A stretch of 64,000 nucleotides of DNA from the NCBI GenBank assembly GCA_018466975.1, contig JAENRS010000017.1:372001-436000 (forward strand). Direction: 5' to 3'. Source of the stretch: Sparassis latifolia (taxonomy: Eukaryota > Basidiomycota > Agaricomycetes > Polyporales > Sparassidaceae). Below, piece by piece: positions 1 through 10,856 of the stretch (position 1 is the stretch's first letter; every line of letters starts with the position of its first letter). The notes beneath the pieces were generated by a model. It saw only the letters and a list, made by a program, of their open reading frames with translations, was not told the origin of the DNA and ran no database searches. Position numbers and translations under genes: made by a program.

Positions 1-256
1 GATTTCTGGGAGCAAAGAGGGCATCAACTCTCTTCCGAAGTGCTGCATCCTTCGCATACATCCCTCCCATGCCGTCGATAAACAGCGTACTCGCCGGTAA
101 AGATGGAAATGAGAAATCCTGGCAATTGCTTGCAATGTATTGTCGCAGGTCAGGTTCAATCTCCTGTAAGAATGTGCTGATGGCATTATCCAGTTCTGCA
201 GAAGACATTGGGGGTGCCCACGAAGAAGGTGCTGCTGAAGTCACAGAAGCTGCCAT
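1..256 (-). CDS. N-terminal part of an unrecognised protein, runs off the left edge
   Basis: Reading leftward from an ATG at 254-256 there is an open frame to the window edge, about 85 residues. It starts MAASVTSAAPSSWAPP and continues with SSAELDNAI, an acidic stretch, then LFIDGMGGMYAKDAAL and KRVDALFAPRN at the edge. From memory this resembles the N-terminal leader of agaricomycete proteins in which a P-loop follows soon after, but no Walker motif is inside the window, so function is not assigned. The start is preceded by an A at -3. The rest of the gene lies to the left of position 1. Confidence 0.55.
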   Translation of the reverse strand, partial: MAASVTSAAPSSWAPPMSSAELDNAISTFLQEIEPDLRQYIASNCQDFSFPSLPASTLFIDGMGGMYAKDAALRKRVDALFAPRN

Positions 257-407
257 TATTGATTAGCAAGAGATCATTGAAGCATGCACTGACTGTGTAA
301 TCCCTGAACCACACTAGTGCTGGAGAATACTGGGGTTGGCTGCTGACGAAATATAGCTGGAAGACTTTTTGAATCCTCATAACAGACTGTGCCAACAGGG
401 AGGCTCA

Positions 408-731
408 CCTAAGGATCGAAAATCAGTGAAATCTTCTGCCATGATGGCTTCTTTCAAAGCAGGCAGCAGTAACCTTTCATGTTCGATAATTACCAAGCGG
501 AGTTTGGGTCCCATCTGTTGAAGAGGGGCTTTGACATATTCTACAATGGGTTTGATGATGCCACACAGTATGAAAAATGCATTCAAGACATCAAATTTCG
601 ATCCAGATAGGTCCATATTCTCCAATCTGATAAGTGTCATAATGTCAGCATTCCACAATGCATGCTGTTCCGTTGTGAAAGGATCATCAACAATCTCCAG
701 CTCTGCAAGTAATGCCTTAATGTGGGCCTGA
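408..731 (-). CDS. Coding-like exon of an unrecognised gene
   Basis: On the minus strand an open frame runs through ALLAELEIVDDPFTTEQ and a hydrophobic stretch (FFILCGIIKPIVEYV), ending at AEDFTDFRSL before a plausible donor (G|GTGAGCC). Composition is protein-like and mostly helical. It lies upstream of the gene that leaves the window at position 1 and could be a separate gene remnant or a far upstream exon. I recognise no domain. No convincing start codon or acceptor was settled on. Confidence 0.35.
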
Positions 732-1084
732 CTACCTGGAGCAGGTCTTCCTGCTGATTAGGATCAGAAAATGCCTTCTCTAGACCAGAGCATGTCCCTT
801 ACCACCTAATGCCTTCTCCTCGGCTTCGTAAGGACCAACCGTAGAGAAATGCACTACAGGAAGTCCGCGTGGAGCCACTTCTTCTCTAGGAGATATCCAC
901 AAACTGCCGAGTTTGATCCCGTGGCATTGTCCGGGGAGCACCCCTACCACTGGGAGCCTTCTGCGTGCTAACACAGGCAGCCACGCTAATGCAAAGTGCT
1001 TGGCTCTCATCCATGACATGATGTAGTAGGGGATATAGAGACCTCATCCTTAGGAGGCGGCCATGCGCCTTTCGGGACTAACCG

Positions 1085-1265
1085 AGTCATGACTCGTGGG
1101 AAATCTTGTGACGATACAGAAGGGAGGTGCGTCTCCCTCACTGGCTTACTCTGCATTTTCACCCCGCAACTGACGCAAAAGCAAGGCGTCAGCGTGAAAC
1201 AATCGTATACATCAATTTCGCGGCTAAAAGTACAACGACGCGTAATCCGAACACGCAAACAAGGA
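1085..1265. repeat. Dispersed repeat R, copy 1
   Basis: About 180 bases match two other places, 10590-10770 and 22225-22400, sharing for example CATTTTCACCCC followed by a conserved GAC-CAAAAGCAAGG block. At the other two sites the repeat lies just downstream of a PNP gene or pseudogene, so it is part of the duplicated PNP neighbourhood. Here it lies immediately upstream of a PNP fragment, so the local order is rearranged. Confidence 0.7.
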
Positions 1266-1315
1266 TTTCCCCATCTTGCACGCCGCTTATAATTCATTAA
1301 CATTTCCTGGCAGTA

Positions 1316-1688
1316 CTGTAACTCGTTAGAGGGTTTTGGGGAGAGCACTGGTATACTATTGACTCCTTCGATGGAGACATGCACCATGGCTGATCAATTT
1401 CTATGTAGCTGCGGGACACAAGTGCGCCCTCGCATTTAGTCTACTCGGTCCTGGAAACGAGGTTCCAGTCGTGGCAATGCGAGGACGGGTGTGTTTTCTC
1501 CCTACCAGAATTCCATTTATGTGCTTCGCAAGCGATCAGTTAGTTCCATACATACGAAGGCCATTATATGTCGCCCATTGTATATCCAGTGCCAGTGATC
1601 ATGGCCAGACTTGGTGTGAATTTGATCAGTGAGCTTTTTTAATTCACCGAGAACCATTCGTGCATTGATCTGGTATCTGCAGTAATTA
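1316..1688 (+). pseudogene. PNP gene fragment (end of exon 1 to intron 3)
   Basis: The stretch aligns with the intact PNP at 9150: the last codons of exon 1 with the same donor, an exon 2 that still reads through GHKCALAF and LLGPGN, and an exon 3 starting FHTYEGH but then diverged. It stops inside what was intron 3 and lacks the start and the whole 3' half, so it cannot encode an enzyme. Its right end abuts the truncated SPIN90/Ldb17-like gene, and a TAG at 1687-1689 closes the frame between them. Confidence 0.8.
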
Positions 1689-1689
1689 G

Positions 1690-3007
1690 CACAGCTCGAG
1701 GGCGAGAAATTGCGTGCTGCGGACGCTGATGTCGCGGCAGGGCTCGAGCATGACGTTCGGTGAAAACATGATCTTCATGCTAAATCGCGCAGGTAAGCAG
1801 CCGCCCTTGTCATCGGTCGTCCCTCATGCTTAGCCTTTTCGCAGATAGGACGCCAGAGGACTTGTGCATGCAGCTGCTAGTGCTCAAGATCCTGTACCTC
1901 CTGTTCACGACGAAGGGCATGGCGGAGTATTTTTACACGAACGACCTGTGCGTGCTCGTGGACGTCTTCCTCCGCGAGATCGGCAACATCGACGAGGACA
2001 ACGAGTCGGTGCGTCTCCTCGCGTCCCGGCGGTGCAGCCTCTGTTCGCTGACGCTCGCGATCCCCGGGCAGCTGCGGCACACGTACCTCCGCGTGCTGCA
2101 CCCGCTGCTCACGAAGACGCAGCTGCGCACGATGCCGTACAAGCGCGCACAGATCGTGCGCACGCTCGAGTCGCTCACCGCGCACGAGTCCATCCGCGAC
2201 GTCGATCCCACGACGAAGCGCCTCGTCGCGCGCTGCCTCTCGGGCGAGTGGTGCGTCCAGTTCCGCAAGGCGTGCGCGGAGGCGCGCCGGGACAGCACGT
2301 CCGAGGAGGGCCTACACCGGCCCGCCGCCAGCCCGACCTATACCACGCTCTCTGCTCCGCATAGCAGCAGCGCGTTCACGGATCCGCCGGCGTTGTCGAG
2401 AGAGCGGACGGGATCGATTAGAGGGCGCAACCTGAAGGCGAGCCGCAGTGCGGAGCACCTGAACAATCAGGGGAATGCTCAGGCGAGGGCGCCGGCGCCG
2501 GCGAAACCGCCCGCGCGCGGTTTGCACTTGGAGGCTGTGCGACATACGAGCAACGACAGCTCGATGAGCTACCCCCGGGTGGCAACTGCAAGTCCACCGA
2601 ACTCCACGCGACGACGAGACCGTGCGGGCTCTGTCGAGGTGGACCCTGTGCACGACCGACGGCCGTACATCATGACGGACGCCACCATGCTAACCCAGGA
2701 GCCGAACGAGGAAGGCTATCCTGCGATCCAGATTATATCTCCCGCCAGTCCTCCCGAGCCGGATTCACCGATGTCGACGCTGTCGTACTCGTCATCGACC
2801 GCGGTACACTCTCTCGCGCATTCGCACGGGCATGTACATCCAATTCCGCACAATAAGCCGGTGGGAACCGCGCAGCCGCGCAGGCTCGCGCCAGTACCGC
2901 CGAAGCGGCGAAAACCGCCTGCGGTGCCCGCGCGGACGAATGGCGGTACGCTGTTCACAACGATCGCTGCGTCGACGTCGCAGCCGTCGTTGTTGACTCG
3001 TCGGTAG
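1690..3007 (+). pseudogene. LDB17: SPIN90/Ldb17-like actin-patch adaptor, 5' part missing
   Basis: Exons at about 1690-1792, 1845-2008 and 2072-3007 encode the conserved leucine-rich domain of SPIN90/Ldb17/Dip1 proteins, with FGENMIFMLNRA, LLVLKILYLLFTTKG, EYFYTNDLCVLVDVFLRE and HTYLRVLHPLL. The C-terminal half is proline- and serine-rich with PVPPKRRKPPAVPAR-type SH3 ligands. Family members act at cortical actin patches in endocytosis; Dip1 activates Arp2/3. Here the usual N-terminal region (roughly 150 residues) is absent: upstream of 1690 there is a stop and then PNP-derived sequence. The domain is otherwise undamaged. The gene may be a remnant or may have acquired a new start such as ATG 1826. 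GC content is clearly higher than in the neighbouring repeats. Confidence 0.75.
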
Positions 3008-3840
3008 AGCAGGGCTGGTAGCGTTCTCGTCTTTACTGTCTTGATTCTTTTTGATCCTTTCGTCTTCGCGTTTCGGTATTGTTTCTGCACCGAAGATGGT
3101 GTAGTGTTCGATATTCTATCTCTCTCAACCTCTCTGTATATGCACTGGTGGACACCCTGCATCATACGCACTCGCACCCAGACTTCCGCAATAGGTACAT
3201 ATTCTTGGTTCTCTCTTGGTTGTCAGGCTTCTGTGCCAGACTGGGTCGGAGTAACATACATTCAGGCATGGATCGGAGCCTCGCATTTTGAACTGCGTTA
3301 CAGGTGAAGGAGTGGGAACAGATGCATATGATCATGACAGGGAGTTGCTGATGATAATCTGGGAGAGGCGAAGTTCTCTGCGAGCCAGCTGTCAGTGATC
3401 ATGAGTAGCGTTATGAGATAACAAAGTCCCCTTCGAGTGTAGTAACCTGATGATTGTAGTAGATAGCTAACTACCGAGACCAGGTCGCCCTGGGTTATGT
3501 CTGTACTTGTACTACTTAAGTATCATACGATTTTACTTATACAGTCTGCAGAGAATTCCAGGAAACCGAAACAAGTTCAGGTCTCAGACATCGACGTGTC
3601 CTACATAGGTCGTATTCGAACGGCACGATCTGGAGGAAAGTGACGCAAGCTATTCACTTGACATGTAATTGTTCAACATCGTCGAAAGCCCTATGAACGA
3701 ATCAGCTCAGTTACATAGCCAGGTCATCAAAACTGGCAACGACTTCGTCCGTCGGGCTTTAAAACAACAATCACGTGATCGTGATACTGGCCCCGTATGG
3801 TTAGTGTCAGACCTCACTTTCATTTATGCACCGACGACTA
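3008..3840. other. Intergenic, no gene seen
   Basis: About 830 bases between the Ldb17-like stop and the MITE. Short open frames occur (for example 3669-3887) but have no intron logic, family resemblance or homologous copy in the window. The first part is presumably the 3' UTR. Confidence 0.5.
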
Positions 3841-4325
3841 CTATGCCCTACCGTCCCATCGGCAACCCCCCCTCAAGTCGGCAGTAACATCAGCATTTGT
3901 CACCTTTTACTTAGTGTCTTGATTAAGACAATCTCTACTCTTAATTTACCTTTTTCCTTGATCAAGGTTGCCAAGGAGAAATAAGAGGCATGATTGCCTT
4001 AAATTCCCTTGATGAAGGGTGATCAAGACATGAAAGTAAGGTAAGAAAATGGTGACAAATGCTGATGAACGCGTTATGTCACCCATCAGTCACCGATTTC
4101 GCACGTCAGCGTGACAACATCGTGACACGGCGTGATAAAACATGATTTTTCGCCGAAAACAGAACTCGGTCAATACTAGACCGTCCGCCGTCGTTCAAGT
4201 TCGCAATTGTTTGAGACATACCAGTATAAACATAGATGTAGAAGGTAAGCAAGGGGACCGGAAATGGGGGAGGTATGCTGGGGTGCCGACTTGTAGGGGG
4301 GTGCCGATGGGACGGTAGGGCATAG
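3841..4325. mobile_element. MITE with TA target duplication (Tc1/mariner type), 485 bp
   Basis: Terminal inverted repeats of about 42 bp begin CTATGCCCTACCGTCCCATC at 3841 and end with the reverse complement at 4325. Both sides are flanked by TA (3839-3840 and 4326-4327), the target duplication typical of Tc1/mariner elements. There is no transposase frame inside. A second, inner inverted repeat (about 3889-3930 with 4024-4069, sharing CATCAGCATTTGTCACC) makes a nested hairpin. Confidence 0.85.
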
Positions 4326-4823
4326 TATGTGACCTGCACAGTGGGTTGGTCCATCCTCCGATAGCGCAGTAGTTGAGTCACTTCAGTGCTGAGTGGGGCA
4401 TCGTCTCCTGACGTTGAGGCGGTACACCACTCAGCACCAAAGCGACGTGAATACTCCCTACTGAGGACAGACCCGCTCTTGCGCGCCGCGGCTACAGCGC
4501 AGCGCGTTGTAGAGGGTGTTGTGGCCAAACAATGATAACGATGAGAAAGCACGAGGGGCGGACCATCCAGCAGAAAGGATATACCTCGCGAATATTACCG
4601 GCCGAGACTTCAAAGCAGGATGTTTGAACTGAGGCTGAGTGCTGAGGACTGAGGCACGCCTGAGGCTTAAATTCCATAGATCCCTACATCTTTCTAGATG
4701 CGTTTCGGATGGAGGGCGCCTCCAAATACTGTCGAACAACTGTTGGATGACTTAACAGTTACAATTACAATGCCCTGCCATCTCGATACTTCTCTAGTAC
4801 ATATGCATTCCTTCGTCGCATTC

Positions 4824-6379
4824 CTAGTTCCCCCCCGGACGGATTGCCTGCTGGACAGGCCACTTGTCAAAGTGCCCAGCAGACCCGAAAATCATGTTGT
4901 TTTGTTCTCCGTTGCCCTGCGGAAAGTAAACGGCGAGTCAATCAAAACATTGCACATGTACGCATCGAAGACGCACGATGAAGTTCGACGGGAAGCCCTG
5001 GTCAAACGGAAGGACGTTCTCCAGACGAGTGATCTGCTCGGGCGTGAGCGAGATGCTCAGCGCCTCGATGTTCGCCATGAGGTGTTCGACTTTACGCCCA
5101 CCAATGATGGGGAAGACATACGGCGTCTTCTGCAGCACGTACGCGATGGCCACTGTTCCTCCCTATCAGCGCGCTTGGTCTCTTTAAGAGCCAGTAAGTG
5201 ACTAACCTGCGGTGATGCTCTTCGTTCCCACTTCAGCAGCGACCTCTTCCAGGGCGAGGCACATCTTCCGCTCTTCAGGCGTACGTTCCCAGGCCCGATT
5301 CATTATTTGCCGTCCTGAAAACACAAACTTCGCTCAGTCGTTTGCCATAATGAATAAACAAAATGTGTGCACCTTTCTCGCCCGTCTCGCGCCTTTTCTG
5401 CTCCTCAGCATCGGTACGAATTTTGCCGGAAGCAAGCACATTCCACGGGGCCAGCGCGAGTCCTACATTATCAAGCGCGGGTAAGTGATAACACGATTCC
5501 GACGATAAAATACCGTATACCCTCAGAACGCGCCATAGGTATGATTTCGCGCTCGAAATCGCGCTGAAGGACGCTCCATGCGCCTTGGTAGACTACGAAA
5601 GGGGTCTTCCCCGTGAGTCGTGCGTACGTGTTCGCCTTCGTGACGACCCAAGCTGGAGTGTCCGAGACGCCCTATAACGAACAACGTAGGTCATGCATTA
5701 TTGTAAGGCAGGAGAGGCAATTTACAAGGTACAGAACCAGCCCGCGTTGGACAAGGGAATGCAAGCCGTTCATCACCTCTTCTACGCTTGTGTTGAAGTC
5801 CCACTGGAAGGGAGGACAGATCAGCACAACGCTACGAATAAGTAAAGAGAAGACGCACCCAGTGCACGTAGAGAACATCAATGTACGACGTGCGCAATTT
5901 TTTGAGCGACGCTTCTACAGATAGATGCAACGACTTCATGTTGTTGCCAACATAGGTCGACTTCAGCGGAATGTCGGTAGCTCCACGTTTGTAATTGGTG
6001 GTATACTGCATCCGCCACACGACGCTGAGACAGCGCTCCAAAAGCAAAGAGCTAAAAGCACACCCACCTTCGTTGCAATGACCATCTGGTCGCGGTTCCC
6101 GCGCTTTTCCATCCACTCGCCGATGAACTGCTCGGACGTCTCGTCCTGGTAGTTGTTCGACGTGTCGATGAAGTTCCCGCCTGCCTCATAGAACGCGTCC
6201 AGGAGTTTGAAGCTCTGCTCCTTATTCATTTCGCCCATGCCAAAGGCGTTCCACTTGTCGCCAATGCTCATGGCACCGAGGCAGATGGGGGAGACATGCA
6301 CACCTGCCAAGGGAGAAAGCTGGCGATGGCGTCCGAGCTTGGTCTTAGGCTCGGGAGGAGGGCCCCACAATGCCGACAT
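4824..6379 (-). CDS. Aldo-keto reductase (norsolorinic acid reductase / Aad-like)
   Basis: Eight exons join without frame breaks: 6379-6068, 6005-5859, 5803-5726, 5671-5521, 5462-5373, 5314-5207, 5158-4977 and 4916-4824, giving 386 aa. The fold is a TIM barrel using NADPH. The catalytic tetrad is visible as D and Y in [12 protein letters not shown] in MVIATK and H in [17 protein letters not shown] and [12 protein letters not shown] are also typical. Such enzymes reduce aldehydes or ketones, in some fungi within secondary-metabolite clusters, but no cluster genes lie nearby. The start [11 protein letters not shown] was preferred over an upstream ATG at 6466 that adds only an atypical extension. 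This is a cytosolic oxidoreductase; the substrate cannot be inferred. Confidence 0.93.
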
Positions 6380-7320
6380 GGTGCTGTAGTTGTGCTGTGA
6401 GGAAATCAAGAGGGCAACGAGAAGATGCAAGTGTGTAGCGCTAGCTTTATACGCATAGATGATCACAGACGGCGAGTTGACGTATGATAGGAGTCGGTCG
6501 CTCCAGACAAGTTCATGGCCGCTTTACTAATTGGCATGCTGACTGAGCACTACGTCGCGAAGTGCATGCTGCACCCCGGATGACACTTGCAACGGGCAGG
6601 ACGCACCGCTGAGTAGGTGGAGATGAGCACCGCAAGGTAGCCGATAACAGTGAATCTAACAGTCAGCCACGACAATCTAGCAGCAATCAGCACTGATTCA
6701 CAGATATAACCTGTGCTTTTCGAGAGAAAGCTTGCGTGTCCCTCCGGCTTCGGACCCTATGGATTGCTCATCATCGCGAAGTGTATGTAGGCTATTCCAT
6801 CGTTCCAGTTCTAGCCGCATCGATGGTGCACAATGACATCGACTGGAAGCTATGCCATAATGCCAACTCAGCTCTGTATAACGCACGTTGCGAAACACAC
6901 GAGAAGCTCGACGCTCATAGAGCCTGATATCAGTGCTCGAACTGCGAATTCAAGCTGCTTGAGGTAGATATGATCGGCAGCTGAACTAAACAGAATACCT
7001 TCGCGCGATAGGGTAATCAACATCGGCAGTGCAAAGGAAGGACTCTCATAGGGCCGCTTGTTCCAGCGTTCCGGTGCTACTTACTCGAGAAGCGCATGCT
7101 TTTCAGCATGCACTAACCTCGCGAGGTAGGTAGGTCAATTTTTTGGGGCGAAATTTCGCCGAATTTTTGTATTATATATATATTTTAGTGTGGTTTTCGA
7201 TATAGAAGTAGATACGAAGCGTAAAGTAGGAAATAAGAGTGTGAAAATCGAGAATTATGTATCGTACGCGTACAGTAGAAAGTAAGAGTATGAGTGCAGG
7301 AAATGTATTTGATAATGTTA
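6380..7320. other. Intergenic, AT-rich stretch with a palindrome
   Basis: No gene is supported. From about 7138 the sequence becomes AT-rich and includes the perfect 14-bp palindrome GGCGAAATTTCGCC (7147-7160) next to a TATATATATA run. It probably contains promoter sequence of the aldo-keto reductase at its left end. Confidence 0.5.
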
Positions 7321-7330
7321 CTTTTTAATC

Positions 7331-7671
7331 TTCTTTTTCGCAGCTATGACGTCAGGTAAGTTCATTCCTCGTTGTTTTGCAGAGGAACTGATGACGTCTT
7401 CATAGCCGGGTGAAAGAAGAACAGTGATTTGGGAGATATCAGCGTAGAAGGCATCCGCGTCGCGATTATGTCCTTAGAAGTCTTTGTCCCACGTACGCTG
7501 TCTCGTTATGTTCATCGACACCTTTGCGAGTGCTCCTTTCAATGCTGATTCACATTCATTCGGATGGAGAGCCTTAGCATTGCGTAGATCAAAGGCGGGT
7601 AAGGGGATACCATGTAGTTGCTCGCAAGATTCACACATGTTCCATGTATGAATGCCATATTGAGCATCCAA
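7331..7671 (-). pseudogene. Small unknown gene, copy 1, in-frame stop
   Basis: The frame reads ALHPNECESALKGAL, then NITRQRTWDKDF, a TAA, and then in the same frame NRDADAFYADISQ and PGYEDVISSS up to a lysine-rich end. Compared with copy 2, the HPNECESALKGAL stretch differs at five third-codon positions and no others, which shows the strand and past selection on the protein. Copy 2 has no stop at this place, so this copy was interrupted later. The family is not recognised. Confidence 0.5.
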
Positions 7672-7800
7672 TTCTGTTAGACTGAGTGTGAATTTTGAAT
7701 GAGGAGAATAATCTTACATGCTGGTGTTTTGTCAGTGTCATCGCTCGTGTCGGTTGCAGTGTCGGATGAAAAATTGCACATTCGGATACACTGATTAATG

Positions 7801-7917
7801 GCGACAAATGCCAAAGTCCATGTCTTCGACATGATAACCGTAAACGTGAATATCGAATGCGTCGACAGAGGAAACGACCACTTTACATTCCACTTCACTG
7901 ACGACTACGATGATGTG
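7801..7917 (+). CDS. Small unknown reading frame, copy 1
   Basis: ATG at 7801 opens a 38-residue frame containing TVNVNIECVDRGNDHFTF. Copy 2 at about 8608 has a conservative version (SVNVECINRGSDHFTFHF) with many third-position changes and I/V, D/N, N/S exchanges, but is shifted by a one-base deletion near its start. This suggests an exon under past selection. Downstream exons were not found and the family is unknown. Confidence 0.35.
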
Positions 7918-8274
7918 CGTGCAAAATGACGAATTTCGTAGTATTCATCCTGACCTAATATTTGACAGGAGACCGTACTCCTCCTCATTCCTCACGGTGG
8001 ATAAGAATCATACAAAGCTTACCAGGTATCGTTGTATTAGTAGTGTATCAACAGTGCAAAGCACAAAATATAGCCGAATCCAATCGAATGAGTCATCATC
8101 TGTTACTCCATTTCGGCATTAGCCAATGGTAATTCTCACAAGTACAGGGGGTTACTATTACACACTACTGCGGAATTGTGGGGGAGGAAAGAGACCTCGT
8201 AGACTAAGCAATAAGAGGATTGTTTTTATGGTGCGCATAGACTAAAAAGTAACTCAAGGGAAAAAATTGAAACT

Positions 8275-9045
8275 GTTATTTTTTCTTTTTCTTTTTCACA
8301 GCTGTGACAATGTCAGGTAGATTCATTCCTGGTCATTCCGTGGAGGAAGTGATGATGTCTTCATAACCGGGAGAAAGAACTGATTTGAGAGACGTCGGCG
8401 TAGTAGGCATCGGCGTCACGATTGCGGCGTTCAAAGTCTTTGTCCCATGTACGTTGTCTTGTTATGTTCATCGTCATCTTGCCGAGTGCTCCTCCGAGTG
8501 CTCCTTTCAACGCCGATTCGCATTCGTTTGGATGAAGAGCCTTTGCATCACGTACCCAATATATTCTGCACGGTTCGTATCTTTTGCCATCTAACAGGCT
8601 AATCCATGGCAACAAATTCCAAGACCATATTTTCAACACATTAACGGTCTCCGTGAATGTCGAATGCATTAACAGAGGTAGCGATCATTTCACGTTTCAC
8701 TTCTCCGATAACTCGGTGCGTCCGACTCTCCATCCCGTATTCACTCACACTAAATGCACCACAGGAAACCATCCTCCTCCTCATTCCTCACAGCAGATAG
8801 GGAGCATTTAATGTACCATATACAAATCGGTATAATTTCTGTATTCCTAGGAATGATTGTAAAACTTACATAGAGCACACAAACGACCGATAAAGTTCCG
8901 TGTCTGAGTCATCTTCTCTTACACACTGTCATGTGCTTTCTCCGCCATCCAATGGTAATTCTCAGAGGTACAAAGGGTTACTGTATCGCACTGCTGCGGA
9001 ATTATGGGGGAGGAAAGAGACCTCTCTGCGCTCGGTAACACCTTC
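8275..9045. repeat. Tandem duplication, copy 2
   Basis: This is a direct repeat of 7325-8215, with small deletions that leave it about 100 bases shorter. It carries the same two opposed reading frames. Confidence 0.8.
8290..8669 (-). pseudogene. Small unknown gene, copy 2, frameshifted
   Basis: The frame continues through the point where copy 1 stops (DKDFERRNRDADAYYADVSQI). About five bases are missing just after it relative to copy 1, so the conserved PGYEDIITSS tail is out of frame. The two tandem copies are therefore broken at different positions. A four-residue insertion (GGAL) also distinguishes it. Confidence 0.5.
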
Positions 9046-9149
9046 ACGTGACTTGCGATATCCGCTGGAAATAGCAAGTTTACCAGCTGCATCTGCACCT
9101 TACCATTAATTGCGTTGTCGGTTGTTTAGGGCTCCCGCTTTTTCCTTAG

Positions 9150-10359
9150 ATGGCGAACGAATCTTACGTAGATTATTTTTCTTCAACGCTCGATGTTCTT
9201 GCATCGGTTGTGCCGGAGCACCTGCTCAAACCACGGGTGGGGATCATCTGCGGATCGGGACTCAGTACGCTCGCATCCAACCTTCGTGAAGTCGTAGAAG
9301 TTCCGTACAACTCACTAGAGGGTTTTGGGGAGAGCACTGGTAGGCTTGACTCCTTCGATAGACACATGCATCGTGGTTGATCAATATCTGTGTAGTTGCG
9401 GGACACAAGAGCGCCCTCGCATTTGGTCTGCTCGGTCCTGGAAACGGGGTTCCAGTTGTGGCAATGCTAGGACGGGTGTGTTTTCTCCTTACCAGAAGTC
9501 CGTTTTTCTGCTTCACAAGCGATCAGTTAGTTCCATACGTACGAGGGCCATAAGGTGTCGACCGTTGTATATCCAGTGAGGATCATGGCCAGACTTGGTG
9601 TGAGGAATTTGATCAGTGAGTTTTCTAAATTCACCGAGAACCAATCGTGCGTTGATCTGCTATCTGCAGTAACTAACGCGGCCGGGGCATTGAACCATGA
9701 CATTCCCGTCGGGACCAGTATGTCTACTTTCGCCTCCTCACATCCTCACTGACGCTCTCTGGTCGATAGTCGTTGTCGTTCACGACCACCTCGCGATCGC
9801 GAACATGACTGGCCCACTCAACGCGCTTTTCGGGCCCCTGATCTCACCGGATCATCCGCGCTTCCTCCCGCTCTCCGACGCGTACTCCCCGGCGCTGCGA
9901 CGCCTTGCCTTCCTCGCCGCGCATTCTCTGCGCCTCCCAGAGAGCGCGCTCACGGAGGGCACGTACGCGTGGGTCTCCGGGCCGACTTACGAGACGCCCG
10001 CGGAGGGCCGCTTCCTACGCGCCGCGGGCGCGGACGTCGTCGGTATGAGCACTGTCCCTGAGGTCCTCGCCGCGCGCGAGGAGGGCGTAGAGGTGCTCGT
10101 TCTCAGCCTTGTCACCAACGCCGTCGTGATCCCGGACCGCTATCGCAGTATCAAGGAGGAGGTACGTGCCGAGGTGCGTCCCGCCGCCGTGTGCGTACAT
10201 GTCGCCCTCTGACCCGTCCTACAGCTCGAGGGGAGGCGTATCGAGATGCCGGAATCAGAGGTCGCGTCGCATGAGGAGGTGCTCGCCGTCGGCAGGCAGA
10301 AGGCGGAGGTCATGAAGAGCCTCGTCGCGCGAGTGATCGAGCTCATACCCTCGGATTGA
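9150..10359 (+). CDS. PNP1: Purine nucleoside phosphorylase, intact
   Basis: Six exons (9150-9339, 9396-9475, 9531-9615, 9670-9717, 9770-10161, 10225-10359) join perfectly to 309 aa, the usual length. The enzyme phosphorolyses inosine and guanosine to base plus ribose-1-phosphate in purine salvage. Phosphate and purine site motifs are all present: IICGSGLS, AGHKSALAF, GRFHTYEGH, ITNAAGALN, VVVHDHL, GPTYETPAEGRFLRAAG with GMSTVPEV, SLVTNAV, and the late SHEEVL histidine. It is the only complete copy among three or four PNP-derived sequences in the window, so it is probably the functional source. FamA follows on the opposite strand. Confidence 0.95.
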
Positions 10360-10589
10360 AATACCATGCACGTGCCGGTGGATGGATGCTCCTGCATGTA
10401 ACACACGTGTTTGATCTACATCTCGACACGTTGCGCATGCGAATGTCGCTCGCGGCGATTTGGCCAGTTTAGACGGCTTGTATGAGAATGCTACGAGGCG
10501 CACTTCCCTCCCTGTCGGCGTTATAAAACAAAACTGTTTCTGTGGTGTAGGCTGGAAACAATGATCCCATGCTATTGTCGATAGAGGGA

Positions 10590-10800
10590 CTCATTGGGGG
10601 AAATCTTACCATGACAGGGAAGTGAGTTTCGTCTCCCCTTCATCGGCTTACCGTACTATCAATCAAGCACATTTTCACCTCGCAAGTGACATAAAGGCAA
10701 GGCGTCATGCGTGAAACAACCATATACATCAATTGCGCCGCTAATAGTACAACGACGCCTCTTCAAGAAATACGCGCGCTCATTCCAAGAAACTTCTCCT
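10590..10800. repeat. Dispersed repeat R, copy 2, downstream of PNP
   Basis: It matches 22225-22440 and 1085-1265. Here it lies between the PNP stop and FamA, the same relative place as at 22.2 kb, so it marks the extent of the segmental duplication. Confidence 0.75.
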
Positions 10801-10856
10801 GCATGAGGAGTTGTGAAGATTGAAAAACACCGAGAACTCCAGACGGAGTATCGGAA

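Larger units (their letters stand above)
7325..8215. repeat. Tandem duplication, copy 1
   Basis: This segment is repeated in direct orientation at about 8275-9045. Matching ends are CAGGTAAGTTCATTCCT-type sequence on the left and TAATGGTAATTCTCA through GGGGGAGGAAAGAGACCTC on the right. Each copy carries a leftward and a rightward small reading frame. Confidence 0.8.
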
